Source: JAGOTP01 sp964582475 | Lineage (GTDB): Bacteria; Patescibacteriota; Patescibacteriia; 2-12-FULL-60-25 | Length of the DNA stretch: 64,000 nucleotides | Direction of reading: 5' to 3' | NCBI GenBank assembly: GCA_964582475.1 | Contig: CAZOQS010000003.1 | Location: 98,681-162,680, forward strand | Shown: one piece after another, positions 8,504 through 17,114 of the stretch | How the letters are laid out: each line of letters begins with the position of its first letter | How positions within the stretch are numbered: the first letter of the stretch is position 1 | Notes under the pieces: model-generated | What the model saw: only the letters and a program-made list of their open reading frames with translations | Told to the model about the DNA's origin: nothing | Database searches by the model: none | Made by a program: the position numbers and the translations under genes

Positions 8504-9637
8504 CTATTGGCGGATAGGCATCACAATATATTGAAAGCCCTCTCGACCCTCTGGACGGACCACCACGGCATTCATCGAGTCGATGACACTCAATGTAACC
8601 TGATCGGTGTCCATCGCCGCTAGACCGTCGTTTACATACTTAAAATTAAGCGTCACCTTGTTGGTCTCCCCCTCAACAACAGCTTGGAGCGTCGCGCGGT
8701 GCGCACCTGTGCCTGTATCTGAAGAGGAAACTGTAAGAGCTCCGTCGGTCGTCATCTCAAATTTTACATCGTAGATGCCTTGGCGTGAGAACAACGAGGA
8801 AGCGCGGATCGCGCGCATCAACTCAGTGCGTTTTACACGGCAATGCGTGCGGAATTGCGTCGGAATAATGCGCTTGTAGTCTGGGAATGAACCCTCGATC
8901 AAACGAGAAACCAGCTCGACCGAACCAAACGAAATCGCGAGCTGATTCTCGGCCATCGCCCAATCGATCTTCTCTGGCATCGCGACGTCGTCCTTGTAGC
9001 TCGCCAAAATGCGCGCGATCTCTTGCACCGCGCGAGCCGGCACAATGCATTTCGCTTCCGCCTGGTTTCCACCGGTCACCAAACTCAATTTCCGCTCCGA
9101 CAAGCGATAAGAGTCAGTCGAAGCCAGCATTAACGTGTCGCGTCCTCCGGCGGTATGGAAGTAACATGCGACACCCGCGAGCTCGGGCCGAGAATCAGAC
9201 GTTGAGACCGCGAAGGCAACTTGCTGCAAGGCTTGGCGTAAAGGCTCGGCTTCCATCTGGTACGCGCCGCCCTTGGTTAACTTCGGGATAAGTGGGAATT
9301 CGGTAGCGGCAATCCCTTTAATGTTCGTTACTTTTCCATCTGCTTTAATTTCTAATCCGTCATTCGTGAGACTGAGTTCAACCTTGCCTTCACCTAAAAG
9401 AGAAACATACTCCTGAAAGAGCTTTGCCGGGACAGTGTATTCGCCAGGTTGATCAACGCGTCCTCGAACGATGACCGAAATCGCCATCTCGAGGTTGGTG
9501 GTCGAGATTCGTAGCTGACCCCCTTCGGCTTGGATCAGGACGTTCGCGAGAATCGGAAGGTTCGCGTTCTTGCCCGCGATGTGTCCGACGAGTGAGAGTC
9601 CTTGGAGGAGATTCTCTTGAGTGCAGGTACAAACCAT
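8504..9637 (-). CDS. dnaN: DNA polymerase III beta subunit (sliding clamp)
   Basis: This 377-residue protein has the normal length of the beta clamp, the ring that tethers DNA polymerase III to the template. The triplicated clamp fold is recognisable, including VGHIAGKNANLPILANVLI near the start, FPLIPKL, and the C-terminal segment ending in the conserved EGFQYIVMPIRQ (compare YVVMPMR in E. coli). It follows dnaA on the same strand, the usual order at bacterial origins. Its start abuts the AT-rich edge of the putative origin. Confidence 0.95.
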   Translation of the reverse strand: MVCTCTQENLLQGLSLVGHIAGKNANLPILANVLIQAEGGQLRISTTNLEMAISVIVRGRVDQPGEYTVPAKLFQEYVSLLGEGKVELSLTNDGLEIKADGKVTNIKGIAATEFPLIPKLTKGGAYQMEAEPLRQALQQVAFAVSTSDSRPELAGVACYFHTAGGRDTLMLASTDSYRLSERKLSLVTGGNQAEAKCIVPARAVQEIARILASYKDDVAMPEKIDWAMAENQLAISFGSVELVSRLIEGSFPDYKRIIPTQFRTHCRVKRTELMRAIRASSLFSRQGIYDVKFEMTTDGALTVSSSDTGTGAHRATLQAVVEGETNKVTLNFKYVNDGLAAMDTDQVTLSVIDSMNAVVVRPEGREGFQYIVMPIRQ

Positions 9638-9660
9638 ATGTCGGTTATCTTAGGGTTAGA

Positions 9661-9761
9661 GAGTATATAAGACAATGATAGTAATAGTAAGGTCTGTGGA
9701 CTGTGTGGGGAACTCAAACGAAGGCTTAACCATGCGGAAAAAGAATGAACACTTATCCGGA
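9661..9761. other. candidate oriC unwinding region
   Basis: Reading the minus strand, two abutting DnaA-box-like 9-mers, TTCCCCACA (9704-9712) and CAGTCCACA (9695-9703), are followed by GACC. Then come five triplets TTA CTA TTA CTA TCA (9676-9690) and the AT-rich TTGTCTTATATACTC (9661-9675). This matches the order box-box-GC spacer-DnaA-trio-AT-rich DUE described for Bacillus subtilis. A further box-like TTATCCGGA lies at 9753 on the plus strand. The rest of the 9762-10010 gap is unusually G-rich on the plus strand and holds no gene. Confidence 0.55.
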
Positions 9762-10010
9762 GTCTCTGGGCACAAGTCTGGGGAGTCACTGCGGAGAGTT
9801 GGGGACGGATGAGGGAGGGTGAACTTGTCCCTCTGATACCCCCAACGAATCCACTGGGTTGTGCGCATAGCTGTGAACATGCGCACAGGCTGGGGAGGGT
9901 GCTGGGGAAAAAGAGGGAGAGGTTGTGGGGAGGGTGGGGAGAAAGATATCCACTGGTACCACAGGTATGGGGATGAAACGGGGGATAAGTCAGGAGCGGA
10001 ATTGAAATTG

Positions 10011-10036
10011 AAAAAGAGACCTCAGGGTCTCTTTTT
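10011..10036 (-). terminator. terminator of dnaA
   Basis: The perfect hairpin AAAAAGAGACC TCA GGGTCTCTTTTT lies 3 bases past the dnaA stop codon. It would separate dnaA from dnaN transcription. Confidence 0.85.
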
Positions 10037-10039
10037 CTG

Positions 10040-11449
10040 TTATGCGTTGCTTGTTGAGTAAAGCCTCTCCCGAATCACTCCAAGATCTCTTTTTAGTTGT
10101 TCGTCTGTCTTCACAAGTCCACCAATCTTGTCGCAGGCATGCATCGCGGTGGTGTGGTCGCGACCGCCGATATGGTGACCGATCGAAGGGTACGAGCACT
10201 TTGTTTCTTCACGGAGTAGGTACATTGCAATTTGGCGTGGGAGGGCGAAGCGTTGTTCGCGGCTCTTGCCGAGAATGTCGTCCAGGCGGATGTCGTAGTA
10301 GGCGGTGACGATCTCGATCAAGCTGCGTGGCGTTACGGTCCGCTTGGCGATGGTTGGACCGAAGCTTTGAAGGAGTGTCTGGACCGATTCGACGCTTGGT
10401 AGGAGGTTCTTGAACTGGTGGTAGGCGATGATTTTGTTGAGCGCACCCTCGAGTTCACGCACGTTCGACTGAATGGCGCCGGCGATCAAATGGAGCAAAT
10501 CAGTGCTGAGCGCGTACTGTTTTTCGCGTGACTTCGCCTGAAGAATAGCGACGCGTGTTTCAAAGTCGGGTTTTGAAATGTCGGCCATCATGCCCCATTC
10601 AAAACGAGATTGAAGACGGCTCTCGAGGGTCTGAATGTCTTTTGGTGGGCGGTCCGACGCGATGATGATCTGCTTGTTGTTTTGATGCAGCGTGTTGAAG
10701 GTGTGAAAAAACTCTTCCTGAGTCTGCTCTTTGCCTGTCAAAAACTGAATGTCATCGATCAGCAAGACGTCAGCGGTACGATACTGGTCTTTGAACTCAC
10801 CGGCACGTCCACTGCGAACTGCCTGAATGAATTCGTTGGTGAACCGTTCACAGGTAACGTAGACAATCTTGAGTTGTGGTTGGGTGCTAAGCAGATGGTG
10901 GCCGATTGCCTGGAGCAAGTGCGTCTTTCCCATCCCAGCACCGCCGTACAAGAATAGTGGGTTGTAGACCTGACCTGGTTTGGCAGCGACCGCCATCGAA
11001 GCCGCGTGCGCGAGTTCGTTGCTCTTTCCAACGATGAACTGTTGAAATAAATAGCGAGGATTCAAACCAATGTCGGTCTGGTGCGCATCGGTTGGATTGT
11101 TCGGGTCGATGTTTGTGATGCCCTGCTGTTCGGCCATGGCAGGAACATATTCCGCCATCGCTTCTTGGGTGATGTGCTCGATCGGCAAAACAGTCGTGTT
11201 TTTGACCTCTACACGATAGCTCACTTCGCGGACGCCGTGATTCGTCGCAGAACGAAGGGCTTTTACGATCGCTTCATGATATTTTTTTTCAAACCAAGCT
11301 TTTGTAAACGCATTTGGAACCGCAATAACGGCTTTCCCGTTCTCTAACGAGCTAATAAAGGTATCCTTGAACCACGTTGTGAAATTCGCCTTTGAAAGGG
11401 TGAGCTCGAGTTCCCCGAGGGCGGATTGCCAGGTCGTTTGGTGATCCAT
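10040..11449 (-). CDS. dnaA: chromosomal replication initiator DnaA
   Basis: This 469-residue protein binds DnaA boxes and melts the origin. Domain I (about 1-90) has WQSALGELELTLSKANFTTW. The AAA+ domain has Walker A GGAGMGKTHL and Walker B LLIDDIQFLTGKEQTQEEF. The C-terminal DNA-binding domain has the signature YPSIGHHIGGRDHTTAMHAC. Length and architecture are normal. The ATG follows CTTTCTATTCGTCTCTT with no Shine-Dalgarno site. The promoter region carries DnaA boxes, so autoregulation is likely. Confidence 0.97.
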   Translation of the reverse strand: MDHQTTWQSALGELELTLSKANFTTWFKDTFISSLENGKAVIAVPNAFTKAWFEKKYHEAIVKALRSATNHGVREVSYRVEVKNTTVLPIEHITQEAMAEYVPAMAEQQGITNIDPNNPTDAHQTDIGLNPRYLFQQFIVGKSNELAHAASMAVAAKPGQVYNPLFLYGGAGMGKTHLLQAIGHHLLSTQPQLKIVYVTCERFTNEFIQAVRSGRAGEFKDQYRTADVLLIDDIQFLTGKEQTQEEFFHTFNTLHQNNKQIIIASDRPPKDIQTLESRLQSRFEWGMMADISKPDFETRVAILQAKSREKQYALSTDLLHLIAGAIQSNVRELEGALNKIIAYHQFKNLLPSVESVQTLLQSFGPTIAKRTVTPRSLIEIVTAYYDIRLDDILGKSREQRFALPRQIAMYLLREETKCSYPSIGHHIGGRDHTTAMHACDKIGGLVKTDEQLKRDLGVIRERLYSTSNA

Positions 11450-11515
11450 AAGAGACGAATAGAAAGTGAAAGAAGAGAACAGACAAAGAGTGAATGGACT
11501 GGATGATTTCAGCCG

Positions 11516-11554
11516 TGTTGATAACTGTCAAATCTGTGGATGAAGTGTGGATAA
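11516..11554 (-). promoter_or_regulatory. DnaA boxes in the dnaA promoter
   Basis: On the minus strand there is a perfect TTATCCACA (11546-11554), a TTATCAACA (11516-11524) and a weaker TCATCCACA (11535-11543) between them. A TTGACA (11525-11530) overlaps this array. This fits autoregulation of dnaA or a second origin subregion. The rest of 11555-11661 has only a terminator-like hairpin near 11608-11640. Confidence 0.75.
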
Positions 11555-11661
11555 TGTACCACATTTTTTGTTAAGCAAGAACAAAACACTTGCGCGATGA
11601 GGATTAAAAAACAAACACGCCTCTCTGGGCGTGTTTGTTCTCGCAAGTGCTGAACAGGTTG

Positions 11662-13239
11662 CTATTTTGCGATTTCTAGTGCCTCGATGATGCGCTCTGC
11701 TTGAAGATCAGAAAGAGTGAGTTGGCGTGCATCCTGCTTTTTTAGCTCAGGGAGCAAAGAACCCCTCCAATATTCGTAGACGCGTTCGCGAGCACTCTGA
11801 GAAGTGAGCTGTTTTTGAGGGACCCATGTCTGCCGCGTTGCGTCCCAGACATCGCTGAGATAGGGCATGGGAAGATTCACACGTGCAGGGTTCCAGTCGG
11901 TTCGGCCGAGCGCTTCGGCGATCGCCGGGACCGCGTCGCGGCTTAAGCCGTGGACGAGATAGTTGAGATCGAGCTCAGGTCCTTTCTGGGCGGCGTGGCG
12001 TGAGAGGTTGTAGTTCGCCACAAATCCTTCGTGATTGATGAGGAGCGTGATCGAGAGCAGCCCGAGTGTGAGCGTGCTCCCGGCTGTAATCAGTTGATGG
12101 ATGTTCCAACGCTTCACGAGGCTCGTGACGAGTAGCACGAAGAGTAGAATGACTAACACCAAGAATTGCATTCCCCATGAACGGCTGAGCGTCAGTCCGT
12201 AGGCGTCGACGTATAACCAGAGTCGTTTGCCAGCAGATACCGTACTAATGGCAGACGTGACGGCGATCACGATACTTGTCCATCGAACCCAACGATCATC
12301 CATTCGTGTAAGCCTGTAGACGACGAGCAGGATCAAAAAGGCAAAGGCGGCGGCGAAACACAGTTGTTGGTAGCCTGAAACCGCGTAATCCGCGTAGGTT
12401 CGGCCTTGGGCGAGCAGATATTGGGATCCTTGGAACAAATAGAAGAGCTGGAAGCCAGCAAAGACCACAAAAAGAGCAGAAATCGCGAACAAGAAGCTGC
12501 GGGTAGCAATAATTTCTTGAAAGGGAGTCGCTGCTTCTTTTGTTTGCGCTTCTTCACGTGAGCGTCGAGCAATTCCCCAGAAGAAGCCAATCGCAAACAA
12601 GGCGACGAGCACATCGAAGAATAACCGAACGACATTCTCTGTCAGAAAGTCGAGTGTGATCCAGTTGCTCACGACTTCGCTGAAGTAGCGGTCGCCTTCT
12701 AAAAAGAGTGCGAGGAAAATCAGGAGCACCGGTCCAGCTACTAACAGGCCGATTCCAATCTGTAAGAGGAGCTTGCTATTGAGGCGGCGCGGACTGCCAG
12801 CCTCGGTAAAGAGCATTTGATACTGGCGGAAGGGGAGGGCGGCTTCTAAAAAAACATTCGTTTTCCAAAGATGGATCCCGTCGCGCCAGCGAACTGTGGG
12901 AGCGGTGAGCCAGTAGGCGAGGGCGGCCAAGCTCCCTGCGATGGTGAAGAAGGAGACGCCTTTGACCACGTCACTCGAATACAAAACGGTGCTAACGCAG
13001 GCGGATAAGAGTGGGATGAGAAACAGCAGCGCCCAGCGGTTGCGGAGCCCTCGAGCCTCTTGGGTGATCAGAATGATCCCCCCGGTTACGATCAGGGCGA
13101 ATAAGGCGAGCGGCCACCCCACGGGGATGTGGGACAGAAAGAAGTGAAACCCGAGAGCGGTCGCAATGGCGGCTCCGAACGCCCATGGCCGGATAGACCG
13201 GGCGAGTTCGGGTAAGGAGCGGGGAGAAGGGGTGTCCAT
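11662..13239 (-). CDS. DUF4173-like polytopic membrane protein
   Basis: This 525-residue protein has about 11-12 hydrophobic spans in its first 420 residues. A soluble tail follows, with NHEGFVANYNLSRH and LNYLVHGLSRDAVPAI, which resembles the end of DUF4173 proteins (function unknown). I chose the ATG at 13239 (MDTPSPRS) because a good minus-strand promoter (13268-13296) would start transcription about 19 bases before it. Longer forms would begin inside the promoter. A regulatory or envelope role is possible, but nothing in the neighbourhood supports one. Confidence 0.65.
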   Translation of the reverse strand: MDTPSPRSLPELARSIRPWAFGAAIATALGFHFFLSHIPVGWPLALFALIVTGGIILITQEARGLRNRWALLFLIPLLSACVSTVLYSSDVVKGVSFFTIAGSLAALAYWLTAPTVRWRDGIHLWKTNVFLEAALPFRQYQMLFTEAGSPRRLNSKLLLQIGIGLLVAGPVLLIFLALFLEGDRYFSEVVSNWITLDFLTENVVRLFFDVLVALFAIGFFWGIARRSREEAQTKEAATPFQEIIATRSFLFAISALFVVFAGFQLFYLFQGSQYLLAQGRTYADYAVSGYQQLCFAAAFAFLILLVVYRLTRMDDRWVRWTSIVIAVTSAISTVSAGKRLWLYVDAYGLTLSRSWGMQFLVLVILLFVLLVTSLVKRWNIHQLITAGSTLTLGLLSITLLINHEGFVANYNLSRHAAQKGPELDLNYLVHGLSRDAVPAIAEALGRTDWNPARVNLPMPYLSDVWDATRQTWVPQKQLTSQSARERVYEYWRGSLLPELKKQDARQLTLSDLQAERIIEALEIAK

Positions 13240-13267
13240 AGTATAAAAGGGAACGAAGATCCCCTCT

Positions 13268-13318
13268 AGCATATGACGGGCGCTCTGTCTTGCCAAAAAA
13301 GGGCGTTTCCCGTATAGT
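13268..13318. promoter_or_regulatory. divergent promoters sharing a -35 region
   Basis: Plus strand: TTGCCA (13290-13295), 17 bases, TATAGT (13313-13318), driving rpmH. Minus strand: TTGGCA (13296-13291), 17 bases, TATGCT (13273-13268), driving the DUF4173-like gene. The two -35 boxes overlap in TTGCCAA, so polymerase binding should be mutually exclusive. Confidence 0.65.
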
Positions 13319-13331
13319 CCCACCCATTCCT

Positions 13332-13484
13332 ATGGCAACAAAGCGAACATACCAGCCTAAGAAGGCTCGCCGCGCTCGTGTTCACGGTTTCCGTGAGCGT
13401 ATGGCTACCCGTGGTGGTCGTGAAGTGCTCTCTCGCCGTCGCGCGAAAGGCCGCAAGGCGATCGCTCTTCGTCCGGGCAAATAG
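13332..13484 (+). CDS. rpmH: 50S ribosomal protein bL34
   Basis: This 50-residue protein matches bL34 almost throughout: [20 protein letters not shown], then [15 protein letters not shown]. It binds 23S rRNA near the exit tunnel. It heads the usual rpmH-rnpA-yidD order beside dnaA. The ATG at 13332 is the conserved start and lies only 13 bases after the -10 box, so the mRNA leader is about 7 bases. Confidence 0.97.
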   Translation: MATKRTYQPKKARRARVHGFRERMATRGGREVLSRRRAKGRKAIALRPGK

Positions 13485-13498
13485 TCGTCACGTAGACA

Positions 13499-13909
13499 AT
13501 GCTCCCGAAGACCCATCGGCTTCGCCGAATGCGGGACTTCGCCCTGTTGTCCCAGAAGGGGCGCGTCGTGTACGGCCCCTTCTTTACGTTGCGCTTTCGG
13601 GCGTCTGATGCCCCAACCCGTGTCGGATTCGTTGTTTCCACCAAGATCTATAAGCGAGCGCATGATCGGAACCGGACGAAGCGTCGGTTACGTGAAGCGA
13701 TCCGCCTGATCCAGGTCTCCTGGCCAGAAAAACAGGATATTTTACTGATCGCACGACCAGAAGCTCGAGACGCACCATTTGAAGACATCAAAGCGGCTGT
13801 TTTACGCGCCTTCGAGAAAATGCCGGAAGCCGCCCTCAAGCCGATCCCAAAACGTCGCCCAAAAGCCAAGAAAAAGACCTCGGTCGTCTACAAAGAAACA
13901 AAAGCGTAG
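13499..13909 (+). CDS. rnpA: ribonuclease P protein component
   Basis: This 136-residue protein assists the RNase P RNA in processing tRNA 5' ends. It shows the family start LPKTHRLRRMRDF, the beta strand VGFVVSTKI and the signature HDRNRTKRRLREAIR (RNRxKRxxRE). The tail (KRRPKAKKKTSVVYKETKA) is longer and more basic than usual. It starts 14 bases after rpmH and is probably cotranscribed. Confidence 0.93.
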   Translation: MLPKTHRLRRMRDFALLSQKGRVVYGPFFTLRFRASDAPTRVGFVVSTKIYKRAHDRNRTKRRLREAIRLIQVSWPEKQDILLIARPEARDAPFEDIKAAVLRAFEKMPEAALKPIPKRRPKAKKKTSVVYKETKA

Positions 13910-13936
13910 ACTAGAGACGGATCCACCAACTCATTT

Positions 13937-14188
13937 GTGTTGAAATTCGTACGTCACCCGTTCATCTGGGTCTTGCGCGTGTATCGAGCTACACTGTCGC
14001 CCGATCATGGGTTCATGCGCATTTTTTTTCGGAACGGGGTCTGTCGCTTTCACCCGACCTGCTCAGAATATTCAGAAGAAGCAATTCGAAGATTCGGGGT
14101 GCTTAAGGGGGGTCGACTGACATTTTCACGGTTAGGGCGGTGCCATCCCTGGCATCCAGGAGGAGAGGATCCGGTGCCGCTGAAATGA
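13937..14188 (+). CDS. yidD: YidD family membrane protein insertion factor
   Basis: This 83-residue protein carries the YidD signature CRFHPTCSEYSEEAIRRFG and ends in LGRCHPWHPGGEDPVP. YidD helps membrane protein insertion together with YidC. The likely start is the GTG at 13937 or the TTG at 13940. It follows rnpA, but the yidC gene that usually comes next is not in this window. Confidence 0.9.
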   Translation: MLKFVRHPFIWVLRVYRATLSPDHGFMRIFFRNGVCRFHPTCSEYSEEAIRRFGVLKGGRLTFSRLGRCHPWHPGGEDPVPLK

Positions 14189-14253
14189 AGCTGTCATCCA
14201 CAGAGAGCACAGCGCGTTGTAGGCTTTGTACAATTCATTTATTTGTCTTTGCT

Positions 14254-14358
14254 ATGCCACGGCTGTTCCGTTCTAAGTGGTTTTGGGCAGCGATTGTAGG
14301 GAAGTATGTCGTCTCGGCACTTCTTTTGGCCTACATCCTCACCCCACACCAGACCTAA
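14254..14358 (+). CDS. possible 34-residue single-span membrane peptide
   Basis: The short frame MPRLFRSKWFWAAIVGKYVV continues into SALLLAYILTPHQT. It has a basic amphipathic start and one clear membrane span. The ATG follows TTTGCT in the style of core genes, and the stop codon abuts a strong terminator, which supports it being a real small gene. I know no homologue, and chance cannot be excluded. Confidence 0.4.
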   Translation: MPRLFRSKWFWAAIVGKYVVSALLLAYILTPHQT

Positions 14359-14399
14359 TTCAAAAACCCTCCCCGTAAGCATGGGAGGGTTTTTGAATT
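14357..14399. terminator. bidirectional terminator
   Basis: A 17-bp perfect stem, AATTCAAAAACCCTCCC / GGGAGGGTTTTTGAATT, lies between the small peptide gene and the converging YGGT gene. Confidence 0.85.
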
Positions 14400-14415
14400 G
14401 TGGGACAGAGTGCGT

Positions 14416-14829
14416 TTATGGCTGGACGTCTTGTTCGTTTAACTTCTCGTTGGCTTCGAGGGTCGAAACAGGTTTGCTCATGACGAAGATCTTCACGATC
14501 GCCCAGGCGATGAGCCAGTAGACGAGCATGGCGAGCAAGGTGCTCCACTCGATCGTGCTTGAAGAAGCGCGGAAACTTCGGAAGACGGCGAGGAACGGAG
14601 CAACAAAGAGTGAGGTGATGCCGTAAATGAATGAGGTGAAGCCAGCAGCGGGATTCGCGCCCATCGCGCGGAGAATGAAGCGAAAGGCGAGTAGGGCTTC
14701 AATTACGCCGAGCACGTACCACACGACCTGTGTGCCGCGATACAAGGGTCGGACGCGTGCGCCAGATACTCTCTCAACCGTCTCTACGGTTTGAACTGTC
14801 TGCACGGGAGTTTCTTCGCGGTAGATCAT
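14416..14829 (-). CDS. YGGT family membrane protein
   Basis: This 137-residue protein has a Thr/Val-rich N-terminal tail, then three or four hydrophobic segments (VVWYVLGVIEALLAFRFILR, FIYGITSLFVAPFLAVFR, STLLAMLVYWLIAWAIVKIF). The pattern of a YGITSLFVAPF-type loop between spans is typical of YGGT proteins, small membrane proteins implicated in osmotic stress or cell shape in other bacteria. The Gln/Glu tail is cytoplasmic by charge. Substrate and partners are unknown. Confidence 0.75.
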   Translation of the reverse strand: MIYREETPVQTVQTVETVERVSGARVRPLYRGTQVVWYVLGVIEALLAFRFILRAMGANPAAGFTSFIYGITSLFVAPFLAVFRSFRASSSTIEWSTLLAMLVYWLIAWAIVKIFVMSKPVSTLEANEKLNEQDVQP

Positions 14830-14916
14830 ATAAGAAGACTTTAGGACTTAATCTTCGCTTTGTTCGGTTTTGTGTGATCGAACCAACTTCTAACGTACCC
14901 CTGCCTGTGAAGCGGG

Positions 14917-15183
14917 TCAACACAAGGCCGGTGGACAAAGTCCTTTTTTGAGTGCGTCTTCGGAGAGAGGAATGTCGAGAGTTTTATGTTTGCTCGTGTG
15001 GCCTTTGATGATCGAAATGCGAGAGGGAGCGATGTCTAGCTGATCTGCTAGAAAACGAATAAGTGCTTCATTCGCACGGCCATCGATCGGGGGAGCCATG
15101 AGACGAATTTTGTAGACGCCGTCTTCTTGTCCGACGATCTGATTGGTTGTTGCGCCAGGGACGAGCCGAACACGCACGAGCAT
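14917..15183 (-). CDS. DUF167 (YggU) family protein
   Basis: This 88-residue protein has the DUF167 core: VRVRLVPGATTNQIVG, then IRLMAPPIDGRANEALIRFL and SIIKGHTSKHKTLDI. The fold is known but the function is not. It starts 10 bases after nfo on the same strand and is probably expressed with it. Confidence 0.85.
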   Translation of the reverse strand: MLVRVRLVPGATTNQIVGQEDGVYKIRLMAPPIDGRANEALIRFLADQLDIAPSRISIIKGHTSKHKTLDIPLSEDALKKGLCPPALC

Positions 15184-15193
15184 ATCGCTGCGA

Positions 15194-16036
15194 TTACGCC
15201 GTCTTCTTGCCGCGCATCTTCTTTAACGTCGCTAGATCTTCTTCGCGTAGCTCGCCCGGTTCTGTTTCGAGGTAGAGGTTGATATGGGCGAGTTTCGGAT
15301 GCTTGACGATTGCTTTAAATCCATCGAGACCAATGAAGCCTTTTCCCAGATGTTCGTGTCGATCTTTTCGGGCTCCAAGTTCGACCTTTGAATCGTTGCA
15401 GTGGCTCATTTTCAAACGCGACAATCCAATGATCTTATCAAATTCAGAAAATGTTTGATGAACAGCTTCTTCCGTGCGTAAATCATAGCCGCTCGCAAAG
15501 GCATGGGCTGTGTCGAAGCAGACATTGAGGTCAGGACGACCGACGCCATCCAAGAGTTCGGCGACTTCTTCGAATCGATCTCCGATGACGGCGCCAGCAC
15601 CCGCAGAAATTTCGATTAAGAGCTCGGTTGTCCCTTTGTATTTTTCGTAGATTTCTTTGATACCATCGATCACGTACTGTCGGCCTTTTTCTTCACCGAC
15701 GTCCTTCGCGCTCCCAGGATGAAACATGACGTACTTCGCCCCCAAGACGCTGCCACGTTCCAGCTCTTCGCGGATAATGCGAATCGAGTTGTTTCGAATG
15801 CGCTCTTCGGCGTTGGCAAAGTTAATGTAGTACGGGGCGTGAATGACCCATTCTTTCATGTCGTGCTCGGCGCAACTTGCTTTGAACGCCTCAACCATTT
15901 CAGGGGTGAGTTTGGGAGCGGGGCCGCCTTGAGGAGAGCGTGAAAAGAACTGGAAGACCTCGCAGCCAAAGGCGGCGGCGTTCAGCGGAGCGTTTTGCAA
16001 ACCGCCAGAAGAAGAGACGTGGGCGCCAAAATACAT
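15194..16036 (-). CDS. nfo: endonuclease IV (AP endonuclease)
   Basis: This 280-residue TIM-barrel zinc enzyme cuts DNA 5' of abasic sites. Family motifs are GAHVSSSGGLQNA at the start, HAPYYINFA, MFHPGSA, IEISAGAGA (usually LENTAGQG), CFDTAHAFASGYD, HCNDSK, RHEHLGKG and a final LETEPGE, which together supply the metal ligands. Length matches the family. The ENTAGQG-to-EISAGAG change keeps the metal-binding Glu. Confidence 0.95.
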   Translation of the reverse strand: MYFGAHVSSSGGLQNAPLNAAAFGCEVFQFFSRSPQGGPAPKLTPEMVEAFKASCAEHDMKEWVIHAPYYINFANAEERIRNNSIRIIREELERGSVLGAKYVMFHPGSAKDVGEEKGRQYVIDGIKEIYEKYKGTTELLIEISAGAGAVIGDRFEEVAELLDGVGRPDLNVCFDTAHAFASGYDLRTEEAVHQTFSEFDKIIGLSRLKMSHCNDSKVELGARKDRHEHLGKGFIGLDGFKAIVKHPKLAHINLYLETEPGELREEDLATLKKMRGKKTA

Positions 16037-16108
16037 ATGAGATCACTCTACTGAAGGGCACGGAATTTGTCATGGCGCATAGGGTATACTGACGACCAGT
16101 TAAGGCGT

Positions 16109-17059
16109 ATGACGATCCGGCGCATAAATGAGCTGAATATTCTGCTAATAGGGTTGAGCGCCCTATGTGCGTTTCGGTTTCCGCTGGAGACGTTCTTGGG
16201 AGCCTATGCCGTTTTGGGTCCACTCCATTACCTGACAGAAATTTCATGGCTGGAGCAGCGCCAGTATTTTTTGCCGAGTAAGCGCTGGGCTTGGACGTTG
16301 CTAGCCCTAACGCTCCTCGTGTTTCCGGTTGCCTATCTTATTCCCGATGCTCCGTGGATTGTTGTTGGGGCAGTGTTGCTCGCATTCTTTGGAAGTCTTC
16401 TCGTATCCCTTGAGCGCCGGGATTGGGTGGTGGCGGCCGTGATTGCGGGTATGGGAGCGCTGTTTGCGGCGTTCTTTATCTCGCCCTTTGCTGCAGTGAT
16501 TCTCACTGCCTTTATCATCTTGTTGCCAACCATTATTCACGTGAGTGTGTTTACTGGCATGTTTATGCTGGGAGGAGCGCTCCGCGAAAAGGGTCGATCA
16601 GGATTTTTGGCTTTTGGCGTTTTTCTGTTGTGTAGTGTTGGACTATTTCTTTCCGGCGTCTTTTTTCCAGAGTGGAACGTGTCACGTGCACTCCTTCCGC
16701 TTTATCAACGGTTTGTCGGCATGCAGGCGATCCTCGTTCAGGGGATTGGTACGCAAGGAGCGGACACCGCAACACTTTTTTATTCGCCTCTTGGATTAGG
16801 AGCGATGCGGTTTGTTGGATTTGCCTACCTCTATCACTACCTGAATTGGTTTTCAAAAACATCTATCATTCAGTGGCATGCTGTTTCGAAGAAGCGGGCA
16901 GGGCTTATTTTTGTCTGTTGGATCGCGACAGTTGTTCTCTATAGCGTAAATTATCAAATAGGAATTCTCGCACTACTTTTTTTGAGTCTGCTTCATGTCT
17001 TTTTAGAATTTCCGTTGAATTGGAAAACAGCCCTCTTTTTATTGACGAACAGAGCATAG
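16109..17059 (+). CDS. polytopic membrane protein, unknown family
   Basis: This 316-residue protein has about nine membrane spans. Two distinctive polar patches lie between spans, GPLHYLTEISWLEQRQYF near the N-terminus and FAYLYHYLNWFSKTSIIQWH near the C-terminus. Conserved-looking His and aromatic residues sit near the membrane, as in some metal-dependent membrane enzymes. I cannot assign a family. A TATACT box at 16085-16090 places the start at the ATG at 16109 rather than at an upstream TTG. Confidence 0.65.
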   Translation: MTIRRINELNILLIGLSALCAFRFPLETFLGAYAVLGPLHYLTEISWLEQRQYFLPSKRWAWTLLALTLLVFPVAYLIPDAPWIVVGAVLLAFFGSLLVSLERRDWVVAAVIAGMGALFAAFFISPFAAVILTAFIILLPTIIHVSVFTGMFMLGGALREKGRSGFLAFGVFLLCSVGLFLSGVFFPEWNVSRALLPLYQRFVGMQAILVQGIGTQGADTATLFYSPLGLGAMRFVGFAYLYHYLNWFSKTSIIQWHAVSKKRAGLIFVCWIATVVLYSVNYQIGILALLFLSLLHVFLEFPLNWKTALFLLTNRA

Positions 17060-17070
17060 ATGGGTTACAT
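17042..17070 (+). promoter_or_regulatory. promoter of the GC-rich gene at 17115
   Basis: TTGACG (17042-17047), 17 bases, TTACAT (17065-17070), overlapping the end of the preceding gene. It leaves a leader of about 38 bases containing AAGGAG. Confidence 0.5.
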
Positions 17071-17114
17071 GGGGTGGCTCATACACACGGTACGAAGCAA
17101 GAAGGAGAAGGGTG

